Below, one piece after another: positions 1 to 9,718 of a stretch of 64,000 bases of DNA; position 1 is the first letter of the stretch; every line of letters begins with the position of its first letter. A model generated the notes under the pieces. It saw only the letters and a list, made by a program, of their open reading frames with translations. It ran no database searches and was not told the DNA's origin. This DNA is from Ancylobacter lacus (lineage in GTDB: Bacteria > Pseudomonadota > Alphaproteobacteria > Rhizobiales > Xanthobacteraceae): assembly GCF_018390635.1 (NCBI RefSeq), contig NZ_JAHBGE010000036.1, positions 1 through 64,000 of the forward strand, in the 5' to 3' direction. The position numbers and the translations under genes were made by a program.

Positions 1-86
1 CAAGCCTTCGCAGCTATTTGCCGGGATTCTACGGAGTCGGGGTATATCATAAAAACACAAATTGTCATTACCCATGGAGACGTGTC

Positions 87-434
87 GTGACCAAGGACTA
101 CCGTGCCATCACCCGGGACATTTCGGCCTATGTCGGCGAGCTGCGCAAGGCGGTGCCGGAGGCGATGCAGGGCTTCGCCGCCCTCGCCAAGGGCGCGACC
201 GCCGACGGCGCGCTCGACAAGAAGACCAAGGAGCTGATCGCCCTTTCCATCGGCGTCACCCAGCGCTGCGATGGCTGCATCGGCTTCCACACCAAGGCGC
301 TGAAGGACCTCGGTGCGAGCCGGCAGGAGATCGCCGAGACGCTCGCCATGTGCGTCTATATGGGTGGCGGCCCCGCCCTGATGTACGCCGCCGACGCGCT
401 GCGCGCCTATGACGGCTTCGCCGCCGCGGCCTGA
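87..434 (+). CDS. AhpD-like carboxymuconolactone decarboxylase family protein
   Basis: This is a 115-residue single-domain protein of the AhpD/CMD family, an all-helical fold that often acts as a small peroxidase or disulfide reductase. Residues 61-68 form the redox motif C-D-G-C followed by F-H (C61, C64, H68), as expected for the AhpD core. I place the start at GTG 87 because GGAGA lies six bases upstream. The open frame extends back to an ATG at 18, but the extra residues look unlike the family N-terminus. The physiological partner cannot be read from context; the next gene is convergent. Confidence 0.85.
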   Translation: MTKDYRAITRDISAYVGELRKAVPEAMQGFAALAKGATADGALDKKTKELIALSIGVTQRCDGCIGFHTKALKDLGASRQEIAETLAMCVYMGGGPALMYAADALRAYDGFAAAA

Positions 435-441
435 GCCGAAC

Positions 442-462
442 GGGCGGACAGGGTGTCCGCCC
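442..462. terminator. GC-rich hairpin between convergent genes
   Basis: GGGCGGACA and TGTCCGCCC form a perfect nine-base stem with a three-base loop in the 38-base gap between the AhpD-like gene and uppP. There is no T-run on either strand. Its position between two converging genes suggests a bidirectional termination or mRNA-end structure. Confidence 0.45.
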
Positions 463-472
463 ACCGCATCCC

Positions 473-1345
473 TCAGGCGATCAGCCCGGCCGCCGCGAGC
501 CCCAGCAGCAGCACGCCGAGCGCGATGCGGTAGATGACGAACGGCCAGGTGGAGAAGCGTTCGAGAAAGCGCATCAGCCCCCAGATCGCGAGCAGCGAGG
601 AGAGGCCGCCGGCGAGGATGCCGACCGCGAGCAGCATCCAGCCATGGCCGTCCAGCCCCATCTTGTGGAGCTCGACCACCTCCTTCAGGCCCGCCAGCGC
701 GATGGCGGGCAGGCCCAGCAGGAAGGAGAAGCGCGCCGCCTCCTCCCGCCGGAAGCCCAGCGCCAGCGCCGCGGTCAGCGTCGAGCCGGAGCGCGACACA
801 CCGGGGATCAGCGCGCCGACCTGGGCGAGGCCGACCAGCATCACGTCGCGGGCCCGGATGCTGCCGAGTTCGCGGCGGTGGCGCGCCATCAGCTCCGTCA
901 GGGCGAGCAGCCCGCCCATCACGATGCAGGCGAGGCCGACCGCCCAGATGCTGCGCAGCGGCGAGCCGCAGCCGTTCAGGCTGTGGGCCAGCGCCAGCCC
1001 GGCGACGACGATCGGCAGCGTGCCGATGAGGATCCACAGCACGAGGCGGAAATCGGCGTCGGCGAAATCACGCCGCACCACCGCCCGTCCCGCCCCGCCG
1101 GCAAGGCCGACGATGTCGCGCCAGAAATAGCTCACCACGCCGACCAGCGCCGCCATCTGCATCGCCGCGGAGAAGGCGGCGCCGGGATCGGGCCAGCCGA
1201 GCAGGGCCGGCACCACCCGCATATGGGCGCTGGAGGACACCGGCATCAGCTCGGTCACGCCCTGCACCAGGCCCAGCACCGCGACCTTTCCGACGCTCAG
1301 ATCCACAAAGCCCATCGCCGAGCCCGCCGAGCACACATCGACCAT
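473..1345 (-). CDS. uppP: Undecaprenyl-diphosphatase UppP/BacA
   Basis: This 290-residue, very hydrophobic inner-membrane enzyme dephosphorylates undecaprenyl pyrophosphate, recycling the lipid carrier for peptidoglycan and other glycans; extra copies give bacitracin tolerance. Both family signatures are visible: the QGVTE...PVSSSAH region near residues 28-41 and PGVSRSGST in the second half. The length is slightly above the usual 265-275 residues. The ATG at 1345 has GGGGGA six bases upstream; an internal ATG (residue 11) is an alternative. No cell-wall gene is adjacent. Confidence 0.93.
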   Translation of the reverse strand: MVDVCSAGSAMGFVDLSVGKVAVLGLVQGVTELMPVSSSAHMRVVPALLGWPDPGAAFSAAMQMAALVGVVSYFWRDIVGLAGGAGRAVVRRDFADADFRLVLWILIGTLPIVVAGLALAHSLNGCGSPLRSIWAVGLACIVMGGLLALTELMARHRRELGSIRARDVMLVGLAQVGALIPGVSRSGSTLTAALALGFRREEAARFSFLLGLPAIALAGLKEVVELHKMGLDGHGWMLLAVGILAGGLSSLLAIWGLMRFLERFSTWPFVIYRIALGVLLLGLAAAGLIA

Positions 1346-1593
1346 TCGTCATCCCCCACATCGGGCCCGGGCGCTGCCCGTTCAGGCTCCGACCCCAAAA
1401 GGACCCATCATCCTCACGTTCCGCGCCCGCAGGCGCCGGTGATGAAGCCGGCTCAGTGCGCAACGCCGATTCGATCTAGCGCGATTGTGCGCTGCACACC
1501 AGTGTTGCGGGGTGTCTCTTGGCCGTAATTCAGGAAGATGTCGTTACGAAAGCATGGCATGACGTAGCGGATACAGGAGAAGGCGCGCGTACC

Positions 1594-1634
1594 TGATATG
1601 ACTTAAGGTCAATTCTGATATTTACTTAAGGTCA
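1594..1634. promoter_or_regulatory. Tandem direct repeat upstream of cfa, possible operator
   Basis: The 455-base gap between uppP and cfa contains an imperfect direct repeat of TGATAT-(1 or 2 bases)-ACTTAAGGTCA, at 1594-1611 and 1616-1634. The copies are about 22-23 bases apart, close to two helical turns, and are clearly AT-richer than their surroundings. The first copy also reads TGAC-5-GTCA. I infer a regulator or promoter site for cfa. The remaining 165 bases to the cfa start are very GC-rich and show no other recognisable element. Confidence 0.4.
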
Positions 1635-1800
1635 TACTTGCCGCCGGCGCCAAGGTCGATGTGGGTGGCGCGGCCCCGCCGGGGCCGGCGGCGGGCGGGG
1701 CGCCGGCCCGTTCCCGGCCGCGGCCCATGCCCCGCGACTTGACAGCGCGAGCCCCCATGGGGCCGGATGCCGGCCGACACTTCCGGGGTGGCACCATTTC

Positions 1801-3036
1801 ATGCGCTTTCTTCCTCACCTGTTGACGCGGTTCATCGACAAGGGGCGGCTCGTCGTCATCGACGCCGACGGCAGCACCGCGCGCTTCGGCTCCGGCCGCG
1901 ACGGCCCGGAGGTCACGCTGCGCCTCAACGACGCGAAGGTAGAGCGCGAGCTGTTCTTCAACCCCGAGCTGGTCTCGGCGGAAGCCTATATGGATGGCCG
2001 GCTCACCTTCGAGAACGGCTCGACGGTCTATGATTTCCTCTATCTCTTCTCGATCAACCGGAAGGGGCTGGGCGCGCATCCGGTGCAGCAGGCGCTGCGG
2101 CGGAGCTGGCGGGCGCTGAAGCGGTGGCACCAGTCCAACCCGCTCGGCATCGCGGCGAAGAACGCGCAGAGCCATTACGACCACCCGCCTGAGTTCTACC
2201 GGCTGTGGCTCGACAGCCAGATGATCTATTCCTGCGCCTATTTCCCGACGCCGGAGGCCACGCTGGAGGAGGCCCAGGACGCCAAGCTGCGCCACATCGC
2301 GGCCAAGCTGAAGCTGGAGCCGGGCATGCGGGTGGCGGAGATCGGCTCGGGCTGGGGGGCGCTGGCGATCTATCTGGCGAAGCTCGGCGTGCATGTCACC
2401 GCCATCAACGTCGCCACCGAGCAGCTCGCCGAATCGCGCCGCCGCGCCGAGGCGGCCGGGGTGATGGACCGCATCACCTTCTTCGAGCGGGACTACCGCG
2501 AGCTTACCGGCACGTTCGACCGGGTGGTGTCGGTCGGGATGATGGAGCATGTCGGCGTCACCCATTTCGATGCCTATTTCGGCACGATAAAGCGGCTGCT
2601 GGCGCCGGGCGGCTTCGCCATGATCCACGCCATCGGGCGGATGTCGCCGCCCGGCACCACCGGGCCGTTCATCCGCAAGTACATCTTCCCCGGCGGCTAT
2701 GTGCCGGCGATGTCGGAGGTGTTCGGCTCGCTGGAGCGGGTGGGGCTGTGGGCGGCGGACTGCGAGATCCTGCGGCTGCACTATTACTGGACCATCCGCC
2801 ACTGGCGGCAGAACTTCGAGGCCAAGCGGCCCGAGGTGGTGGCGATGATGGGCGAGCGCTTCGCGCGGATGTGGGAGTTCTATCTCGTCGCGGTGGAGCT
2901 CGGCTTCCTGCACGGCTCCAACATGGTCTACCAGCTGCTGCTCGCCAATGAGCGCGACGCCGTGCCGGTGATCCGCGACTATATCGTGGACGAGGAGCGC
3001 GCCATGGCCGCCCCCGCCGGCCTGCCGCCCGGGTGA
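1801..3036 (+). CDS. cfa: Cyclopropane-fatty-acyl-phospholipid synthase family methyltransferase
   Basis: This 411-residue cytoplasmic SAM-dependent enzyme adds a methylene bridge to unsaturated acyl chains of membrane phospholipids. The SAM motif I (EIGSGWGALAIYLAK) sits near residue 180, followed by the VGMMEHVG segment typical of CFA synthases. The YDHPPEFYRLWLD and SCAYF segments before the SAM domain are also family hallmarks. It starts at the first ATG of its frame. It is convergent with the downstream tetR gene (25-base gap). A direct repeat about 170 bases upstream may control it. Confidence 0.92.
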   Translation: MRFLPHLLTRFIDKGRLVVIDADGSTARFGSGRDGPEVTLRLNDAKVERELFFNPELVSAEAYMDGRLTFENGSTVYDFLYLFSINRKGLGAHPVQQALRRSWRALKRWHQSNPLGIAAKNAQSHYDHPPEFYRLWLDSQMIYSCAYFPTPEATLEEAQDAKLRHIAAKLKLEPGMRVAEIGSGWGALAIYLAKLGVHVTAINVATEQLAESRRRAEAAGVMDRITFFERDYRELTGTFDRVVSVGMMEHVGVTHFDAYFGTIKRLLAPGGFAMIHAIGRMSPPGTTGPFIRKYIFPGGYVPAMSEVFGSLERVGLWAADCEILRLHYYWTIRHWRQNFEAKRPEVVAMMGERFARMWEFYLVAVELGFLHGSNMVYQLLLANERDAVPVIRDYIVDEERAMAAPAGLPPG

Positions 3037-3061
3037 GCGGCAACGGCGTCGTCCTGGCGCT

Positions 3062-3721
3062 TCACGCGGGACGCGCGGTGCCGTAGGCGGCGAGGAACAC
3101 CCGCACCGCGCGGTCGACCGTCTCGGCGATCTGCGCCTCGGTCGGCACGGTGGTGTCGCCGAACAGCAGCGCCTTGCCGATCCGGCCCTGACACAGGTTG
3201 AAGAAGATGTGGGCGGCCTCGCGATCGTCGTCGAGGACGAGGTGGCCGAGATCGGCCTGTTCCCGCAGCAGCTGGGCCAGCCGCTCCCCGCCGCGGCAGG
3301 GCCCGGCGTCGAAAAAGCTGCGCCCGATGCGGGGGAATTTCTCGGCGACACCGATCACCATCCGCACCAGCCGGATATGGTCGGGCTGCACCATCATCCG
3401 CATGAAGGTGGTGCCGATATGCCGGAGAAGCCCGTCGATGTCCGAGGTCGCGGCGTTCACGTCGAACAGGTGTTCCGCCGAGCGTGCGCGGTCGTTCAGG
3501 ACCAGCGCCTCGAACAGCTCTTCCTTGCTCTCGAAATACACATAGATCGTCGCCTTGGAGACGCTGGCGGCGCGGGCCACCTCGTCCATGCTGGCGCCGT
3601 CGAAGCCCTTGTCGAAGAACACCCGGCGCGCGCCATCGATGATGTCGCGGCGCTTTGCCGATTCCGGCTCGCCGCGGCTGCCGGCGCCCGTCAGGGCGAT
3701 ATCGCTGTCGGTGTGGCTCAT
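3062..3721 (-). CDS. TetR/AcrR-family transcriptional regulator
   Basis: This 219-residue repressor-type protein has an N-terminal helix-turn-helix (SVSKATIYVYFESKEELFEAL) and a long C-terminal ligand domain. I chose ATG 3721 because GAGAGG lies seven bases upstream; the longer frame to 3751 starts without a comparable site. It is transcribed divergently from an EmrA/EmrB-type efflux pair, and two perfect palindromes lie between them. The standard arrangement would be autorepression plus repression of the pump, relieved by a pump substrate. The ligand cannot be predicted. Confidence 0.9.
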   Translation of the reverse strand: MSHTDSDIALTGAGSRGEPESAKRRDIIDGARRVFFDKGFDGASMDEVARAASVSKATIYVYFESKEELFEALVLNDRARSAEHLFDVNAATSDIDGLLRHIGTTFMRMMVQPDHIRLVRMVIGVAEKFPRIGRSFFDAGPCRGGERLAQLLREQADLGHLVLDDDREAAHIFFNLCQGRIGKALLFGDTTVPTEAQIAETVDRAVRVFLAAYGTARPA

Positions 3722-3776
3722 GGCATCCTCTCGCTTTTTGCATATGGGCACGGCGAGGTGGTTGTCAAAGGAATTG

Positions 3777-3791
3777 ACTAAACTGTTTAGT
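3777..3791. promoter_or_regulatory. Palindromic operator 1 (tetR/emrA intergenic)
   Basis: ACTAAAC-T-GTTTAGT is a perfect inverted repeat with seven-base arms. A TTGACT hexamer, a good -35 candidate for the pump operon, overlaps its left arm at 3774-3779. This is the form expected for a TetR-family operator embedded in the promoter it represses. Confidence 0.75.
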
Positions 3792-3811
3792 TTGATAGAT
3801 CAGCGGCGGCG

Positions 3812-3826
3812 ACTGAACCGTTCAGT
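3812..3826. promoter_or_regulatory. Palindromic operator 2 (tetR/emrA intergenic)
   Basis: ACTGAAC-C-GTTCAGT is a second perfect inverted repeat with seven-base arms. It differs from operator 1 by one base per half-site plus the central base, and is centred 35 bases away. It lies just before the emrA start and probably near the transcription start point. Confidence 0.75.
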
Positions 3827-3869
3827 TGCTATCGCGTTGGTTCAGGTCGTGACAGAGGCGGGAAGACCC

Positions 3870-5036
3870 ATGGCGGACGTTCTGGAGATTGAGCGGCGCA
3901 CCCCGGAGACGGGGCCCGTCCGCGCGCTGCGCAAGGCGGATGCCTCGCCCGGCGATGCCAAGCCGGCAGCGGAGGCGGAAGCCCCGCCCGCGCCGCCACG
4001 CCGTTCCCGCAAGCCGATGATCTTCGGCGCCATCCTGATCGCGGCTCTGGCCGGCGGCGGCTATTACGGGCTGAACTGGTGGCGGGTGGGCCGTTTCCTC
4101 GTCTCCACCGACGACGCCTATGTCGCGGCCGACACCTCGGTGCTCGCCGCCAAGGTGGGCGGTCACATCGTCGGCATCGACGTCGCCGAGAACCAGAAGG
4201 TGAAGGCGGGCGACGTGCTCGTCCGCATCGACCCGGTGGATTACGACCTGTCGCTGAAGGCGGCGGACGGCAAGATCGCCACCCAGCAGGCCACCATCGA
4301 CCGCTACGGCCAGCAGATCCTGGCGGGGCAGGCGAGCGTCGACCAGGCGCGGGCGCAGCTCGTCTCCGACCAGGCGGAATTGCAGCGCGCCGAGGCGGAC
4401 CTCAAGCGGCAGCAGGAGCTGGCGAAGGACAGCTATGCCAGCCGCGCAACGCTGGAGACCGCCAGCGCCACCCGCGACAAGGCCAAGGCCGCCGTCGACG
4501 CTGCCGGCGCGGCGGTCACCGCCGCGCTCGCCAATATCGACGTGCTGAAGGCCCAGCGCGCCGAGGCGCAGAGCCTGCTCGAGGAATACCGCACCGCGCG
4601 CGACCAGCAGCAGCGCAATGTGGACTTCACGGTGATCCGCGCCCCGTTCGACGGGGTGGTGGGCAACCGCGCGGTGCAGCTCGGCCAGCTGGTTCAGCCC
4701 GGCACCCGCATTCTCGCGCTGGTCCCCATGGAGCACGTCTATGTCGACGCCAATTTCAAGGAGACCCAGCTCGGCGACCTGCATCCCGGCCAGAAGGTGT
4801 CGGTCGAGGTGGACGCCTATCCCGGCACCGATTTCCCGGGCCACGTCGCCAGCGTGTCGCCGGCCTCCGGCTCGGTGTTCAGCCTGCTGCCGCCGGAGAA
4901 CGCCACCGGCAACTTCACCAAGATCGTGCAGCGCGTGCCGGTGCGGGTCGAGCTGGACCCCGAGGCCATCGCCCGCGCGCCGCTGCGGCCCGGCATGTCG
5001 GTGACCGCCGTCGTCGACACCCGCGGCGCCTCCTGA
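3870..5036 (+). CDS. emrA: HlyD/EmrA-type membrane fusion protein
   Basis: This is the periplasmic adaptor of a drug-efflux complex, linking the inner-membrane pump to an outer-membrane channel. The 388-residue protein has a proline/alanine-rich cytoplasmic N-terminus, one membrane segment near residues 50-67 and the STDDAYV start of the barrel-sandwich domain. A long coiled-coil hairpin follows, and the second lipoyl half (VIRAPFDGVVGNRAVQLGQ) is clear. ATG 3870 follows GAGGCGGGAAGA; the open frame continues upstream but runs antisense to tetR. emrB follows after 33 bases. No outer-membrane factor gene is nearby. Confidence 0.9.
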   Translation: MADVLEIERRTPETGPVRALRKADASPGDAKPAAEAEAPPAPPRRSRKPMIFGAILIAALAGGGYYGLNWWRVGRFLVSTDDAYVAADTSVLAAKVGGHIVGIDVAENQKVKAGDVLVRIDPVDYDLSLKAADGKIATQQATIDRYGQQILAGQASVDQARAQLVSDQAELQRAEADLKRQQELAKDSYASRATLETASATRDKAKAAVDAAGAAVTAALANIDVLKAQRAEAQSLLEEYRTARDQQQRNVDFTVIRAPFDGVVGNRAVQLGQLVQPGTRILALVPMEHVYVDANFKETQLGDLHPGQKVSVEVDAYPGTDFPGHVASVSPASGSVFSLLPPENATGNFTKIVQRVPVRVELDPEAIARAPLRPGMSVTAVVDTRGAS

Positions 5037-5069
5037 CGCCGCCGCCCCTCTGCCACAGGACACGCCGTC

Positions 5070-6647
5070 ATGGCCGGAACCCTTGCCGCCGGAGCCTCGA
5101 CACCGCGCGCCGCCTCCTCCGAGGTGCGGCGCATGTTCGCCTTCCTGTGCATGGTGTTCGGCATGTTCATGGCGATCCTGGACATCCAGATCGTCTCGGC
5201 CTCGCTGTCGGAGATCCAGGCCGGGCTTGCCGCCTCCTCGGACGAAATCTCCTGGGTGCAGACCAGCTACCTCATTGCCGAGGTGGTGATGATCCCGCTG
5301 TCGGGCTTCCTGTCCCGCGCGTTCTCGACCCGCTGGCTCTTCGTCGCCTCGGCGGTGGGGTTCACCACGATGAGCTTCATGTGCGCCACGGCGACGAGCA
5401 TCAACCAGATGATCGTCTACCGCGCGCTGCAGGGCTTCCTCGGCGGCGGCATGATTCCCACCGTGTTCGCGGCGGCCTATTCCATCTTCCCGCGCGAGAA
5501 GCAGTCGGTCATCTCCCCGCTCATCGGCCTCGTCGCGACGCTGGCGCCGACCATCGGGCCGACCATCGGCGGCTATCTCACCGACCTGTTCTCGTGGCAC
5601 TGGCTGTTCCTGGTGAACATCCCGCCGGGCATCTTCGTCATCATCGCCACCGCGACGCTGGTGGATTTCGACGAGCCCGACCTCAGCCTGCTCGACCGGT
5701 TCGACTGGTGGGGGCTGCTGTTCATGGCGGGCTTCCTCGGCAGCCTGGAATACGTGCTGGAGGAGGGGCCGACCAATGACTGGTTCGAGGACCGCTCCAT
5801 CTTCTTCTTCGCCATCCTCGGCTCGCTGTCGGCGGTGGCCTTCTTCGCCCGGGTGCTGCTGGCGCGCGACCCGGTGGTCGACCTGCGCGCCTTCGTGAAC
5901 CGCAATTTCGCGGTCGGTTCGGCCTTCAGCTTCGTGGTCGGCATCGGCCTCTACGGCCTCACCTATCTCTATCCCCTCTATCTCGCCCGGGTGCGGGGCT
6001 ATTCCGCCTTGATGATCGGGGAGACGATGTTCGTCTCGGGCCTCGCCATGTTCCTCAGCGCTCCGCTGGCGGGGCGGCTGGTGGCCAAGGTCGATCCGCG
6101 GATGATGATCGCCTTCGGCTTCGCCGCCTTCGCGCTCGGCACCTGGCAGGTGACCGGCCTCACCCAGGACTGGGATTTCTGGGAACTGCTGGTTCCCCAA
6201 ATCCTGCGCGGGGTGGGGATCATGATGGCGATGATCCCGATCAACAACATCTCGCTCGGCACGCTGCCGCCGGCGCAGCTCAAGAACGCCTCCGGCCTGT
6301 TCAACCTGATGCGCAACCTCGGCGGCGCGGTCGGGCTGGCGCTCATCAACACCGTGCTGAACGACCGCTGGGACCTTCACCTCGCCCGGCTGCACGAGAA
6401 CGTGCAGTGGGCCAGCGTCACCGCGGTGGAGCGGCTCGACGCCATGACCGGCGCGCTCGCCGCGCTCGGCTCCGACGCCGAGGCCGCGGCGCTGAAGAAG
6501 CTCGCCGGGCAGGTGCGGGTGCAGGCGGAGGTGATGGCCTTCTCCGACGTGTTCCTGGTGCTCACCGTGCTGTTCGTGCTGCTGCTGTTCGCCTCTCCGC
6601 TGATGCGCCGCCCGGCTCGCGGGGCCGGAGGGGGCGGCGGCCACTGA
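5070..6647 (+). CDS. emrB: DHA2-family (EmrB/QacA-type) MFS drug efflux transporter
   Basis: This 525-residue inner-membrane antiporter is predicted to have 14 membrane helices. After the first helix it reads ILDIQIVSASL, the DHA2 motif D1-like segment. It also has RALQGFLGGGMIPTV and the antiporter-type motif around PTIGPTIGGYL. It works with the upstream EmrA-like adaptor to export hydrophobic compounds or uncouplers. The two genes form one operon under the divergent TetR regulator. The substrate is unknown. Confidence 0.92.
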   Translation: MAGTLAAGASTPRAASSEVRRMFAFLCMVFGMFMAILDIQIVSASLSEIQAGLAASSDEISWVQTSYLIAEVVMIPLSGFLSRAFSTRWLFVASAVGFTTMSFMCATATSINQMIVYRALQGFLGGGMIPTVFAAAYSIFPREKQSVISPLIGLVATLAPTIGPTIGGYLTDLFSWHWLFLVNIPPGIFVIIATATLVDFDEPDLSLLDRFDWWGLLFMAGFLGSLEYVLEEGPTNDWFEDRSIFFFAILGSLSAVAFFARVLLARDPVVDLRAFVNRNFAVGSAFSFVVGIGLYGLTYLYPLYLARVRGYSALMIGETMFVSGLAMFLSAPLAGRLVAKVDPRMMIAFGFAAFALGTWQVTGLTQDWDFWELLVPQILRGVGIMMAMIPINNISLGTLPPAQLKNASGLFNLMRNLGGAVGLALINTVLNDRWDLHLARLHENVQWASVTAVERLDAMTGALAALGSDAEAAALKKLAGQVRVQAEVMAFSDVFLVLTVLFVLLLFASPLMRRPARGAGGGGGH

Positions 6648-6804
6648 GCCGGCGCGGCCGGAGCGGCCCGGGCCTTGCGCGGGACTGTGCCGCCTGCGCC
6701 CGGCCGTGCCGGACCGCAGGAGGGCGTCTTCGCCACCTCTTGCCGCCGGGCGCGGCCTCGGCTAAAGAACCTTCCCAGAGAGCAACCCTCGCGAGAGCCG
6801 AGCC

Positions 6805-6909
6805 GTGACCTTTGCGTCCGTCCGCCGCTGCACCGCGACCCCGGCCGCCCTGCGGGTTTCCGGGCAGGCTCTCCTTGCGTCCGGGCTCCTTCTTCTTAGC
6901 CGCCCCTGA
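6805..6909 (+). CDS. leuL: Leucine-rich leader peptide upstream of leuA
   Basis: A 34-codon open frame starts at GTG 6805 and ends at TGA 6907-6909, about 120 bases before leuA. It carries seven leucine codons: one at 6850, a pair at 6871-6876, and a run of four consecutive codons, CTC-CTT-CTT-CTT, at 6886-6897. CTT is otherwise rare in this GC-rich window. The run stops five bases before a hairpin that contains the stop codon. This is the architecture of a transcription- or translation-attenuation leader sensing charged tRNA-Leu. There is only a weak GAGAG-like ribosome site, and no other start codon exists between the in-frame TAA at 6763 and 6805. Confidence 0.7.
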   Translation: MTFASVRRCTATPAALRVSGQALLASGLLLLSRP

Positions 6910-7001
6910 GGGCCGGCCGGGCATCACGCCTGGGCGCTCAGGGGACGACGCGCATACCTCGCCTCACGATGTTGCCGCGGACCGAGCCGCCCTGACGCGC
7001 C
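6903..7001 (+). promoter_or_regulatory. Candidate leu attenuator: mutually exclusive hairpins
   Basis: Arm 1 (CCCCTGAG, 6903-6910) includes the leader stop codon and pairs perfectly with CTCAGGGG at 6937-6944. The same middle arm, extended to 6933-6943, can instead pair with CCCTGACGCGCC at 6990-7001: eleven pairs with one bulged base. The two stems cannot coexist, and a ribosome stalled on the leucine run would cover arm 1. I see no T-run after either stem. The outcome could be Rho-dependent termination or control of leuA translation rather than a classic terminator. Confidence 0.55.
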
Positions 7002-7027
7002 GCTCCGCCCCGAGAAGGAAGCCCGAC

Positions 7028-8605
<1,578 letters not shown>

Positions 8606-8609
8606 GGCG

Positions 8610-9698
8610 ATGGCCGGGCGGCCGCTCGCGCGGCGGACCGTGCTCGCGGTGGCGGCGCGGCTCGCCGGCGGCGCCCTCGGCGCCGGGCCGGTGCTGACCG
8701 CGCTGGCCGGTTCCGCCCCGGTGGGCGCGGACCCGCTGGCCGGGCTGGGCGCGCCGGACGCCGGCGGCGGCCAGCCCGATGCCGCCGGCTGGTCGGCCGC
8801 GGGGCGGGCGGCGGCGCGGGAACAGGCGGCCGCGCTTGGCACCACGGCGGTCGTGGTGCTGCGGCAGGGCCGCCCCGTCGCCGGCTGGGGCGAGGTCGCG
8901 CGCAAGGTCGACGTCGCCTCGGTGCGCAAGAGCCTGCTCGGCGCGCTGATCGGCATCGCGGTGGCCGAGGGCCGCCTCTCGCTGGACGCCACCCTCGCCG
9001 ATCTCGGCATCGACGACATCCCGCCCGCGCTCACGGCGGAGGAGCGGCGCGCCACGGTGCGCGACCTGCTGATGGCGCGCTCGGGGGTCTACCACCCCGC
9101 CGCCCACGAGACGCCGCCGATGAAGCGCGACCGCCCGGCGCGCGGCAGCCACCCGCCGGGCCGCTTCTGGTTCTACAACAACTGGGATTTCAACGCCCTC
9201 GGCACGATCTGGCGGCGGGCGACGGGCGAGGACATCTTCACCGCCTTCGAGCGCCGGATCGCCCGCCCGATCGGCATGCAGGACTTCACCGCCGCCGACG
9301 GGCGCTATGTAAGCGAGCCGGCCTCCGAGCACCCGGCCTATCCTTTCCGCCTCAGCGCCCGCGACGCCGCCCGCTTCGGCCAGCTCTATCTCGATAGGGG
9401 AAGCTGGGGCGGCCGGACGATCGTGCCGGCCGACTGGGTGGCGGCCTCCACCACCGCCTGGTCGCACAGCGACCGCAGCCGGCAGGGCTATGGCTATCTC
9501 TGGTGGGTGCCACCGGTCGATGCCTTCGGGCCGGGCGCCGCCTATGCCGCCGGCTATGGCGGCCAGATGATTGCCATCGTGCCGGCGCGCGGCGTCGTGG
9601 TCGCCGTCACCAATGAGTGGCGCGGCGGCTGGCGCAAGCTGCGCAGCTCGGCGCTGCTCCGGCTGCTCGCCAGCATCCTCGCGGCGGCGCCGCCATAA
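8610..9698 (+). CDS. Beta-lactamase/class C-like serine hydrolase
   Basis: This 362-residue protein belongs to the penicillin-binding-protein/beta-lactamase clan. It has the nucleophile motif S-V-R-K (S104, K107), the Y-N-N motif (Y189-N191) and a late GYGGQ segment in place of the KTG box. A twin-arginine-like ARRT and a hydrophobic stretch at the N-terminus suggest export. It starts five bases after the leuA stop and may be co-transcribed. The substrate is unknown: esterase, D-aminopeptidase or amide hydrolase are all possible. Confidence 0.82.
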   Translation: MAGRPLARRTVLAVAARLAGGALGAGPVLTALAGSAPVGADPLAGLGAPDAGGGQPDAAGWSAAGRAAAREQAAALGTTAVVVLRQGRPVAGWGEVARKVDVASVRKSLLGALIGIAVAEGRLSLDATLADLGIDDIPPALTAEERRATVRDLLMARSGVYHPAAHETPPMKRDRPARGSHPPGRFWFYNNWDFNALGTIWRRATGEDIFTAFERRIARPIGMQDFTAADGRYVSEPASEHPAYPFRLSARDAARFGQLYLDRGSWGGRTIVPADWVAASTTAWSHSDRSRQGYGYLWWVPPVDAFGPGAAYAAGYGGQMIAIVPARGVVVAVTNEWRGGWRKLRSSALLRLLASILAAAPP

Positions 9699-9718
9699 TC
9701 CTGCCGGTCGGAGCGGGG

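Noticed and set aside
3822-6644. 940-codon open frame on the minus strand
   Set aside because: It is antisense to emrA and emrB, with His/Arg/Gly/Ala-biased composition and no domain. It is a GC-driven shadow frame.
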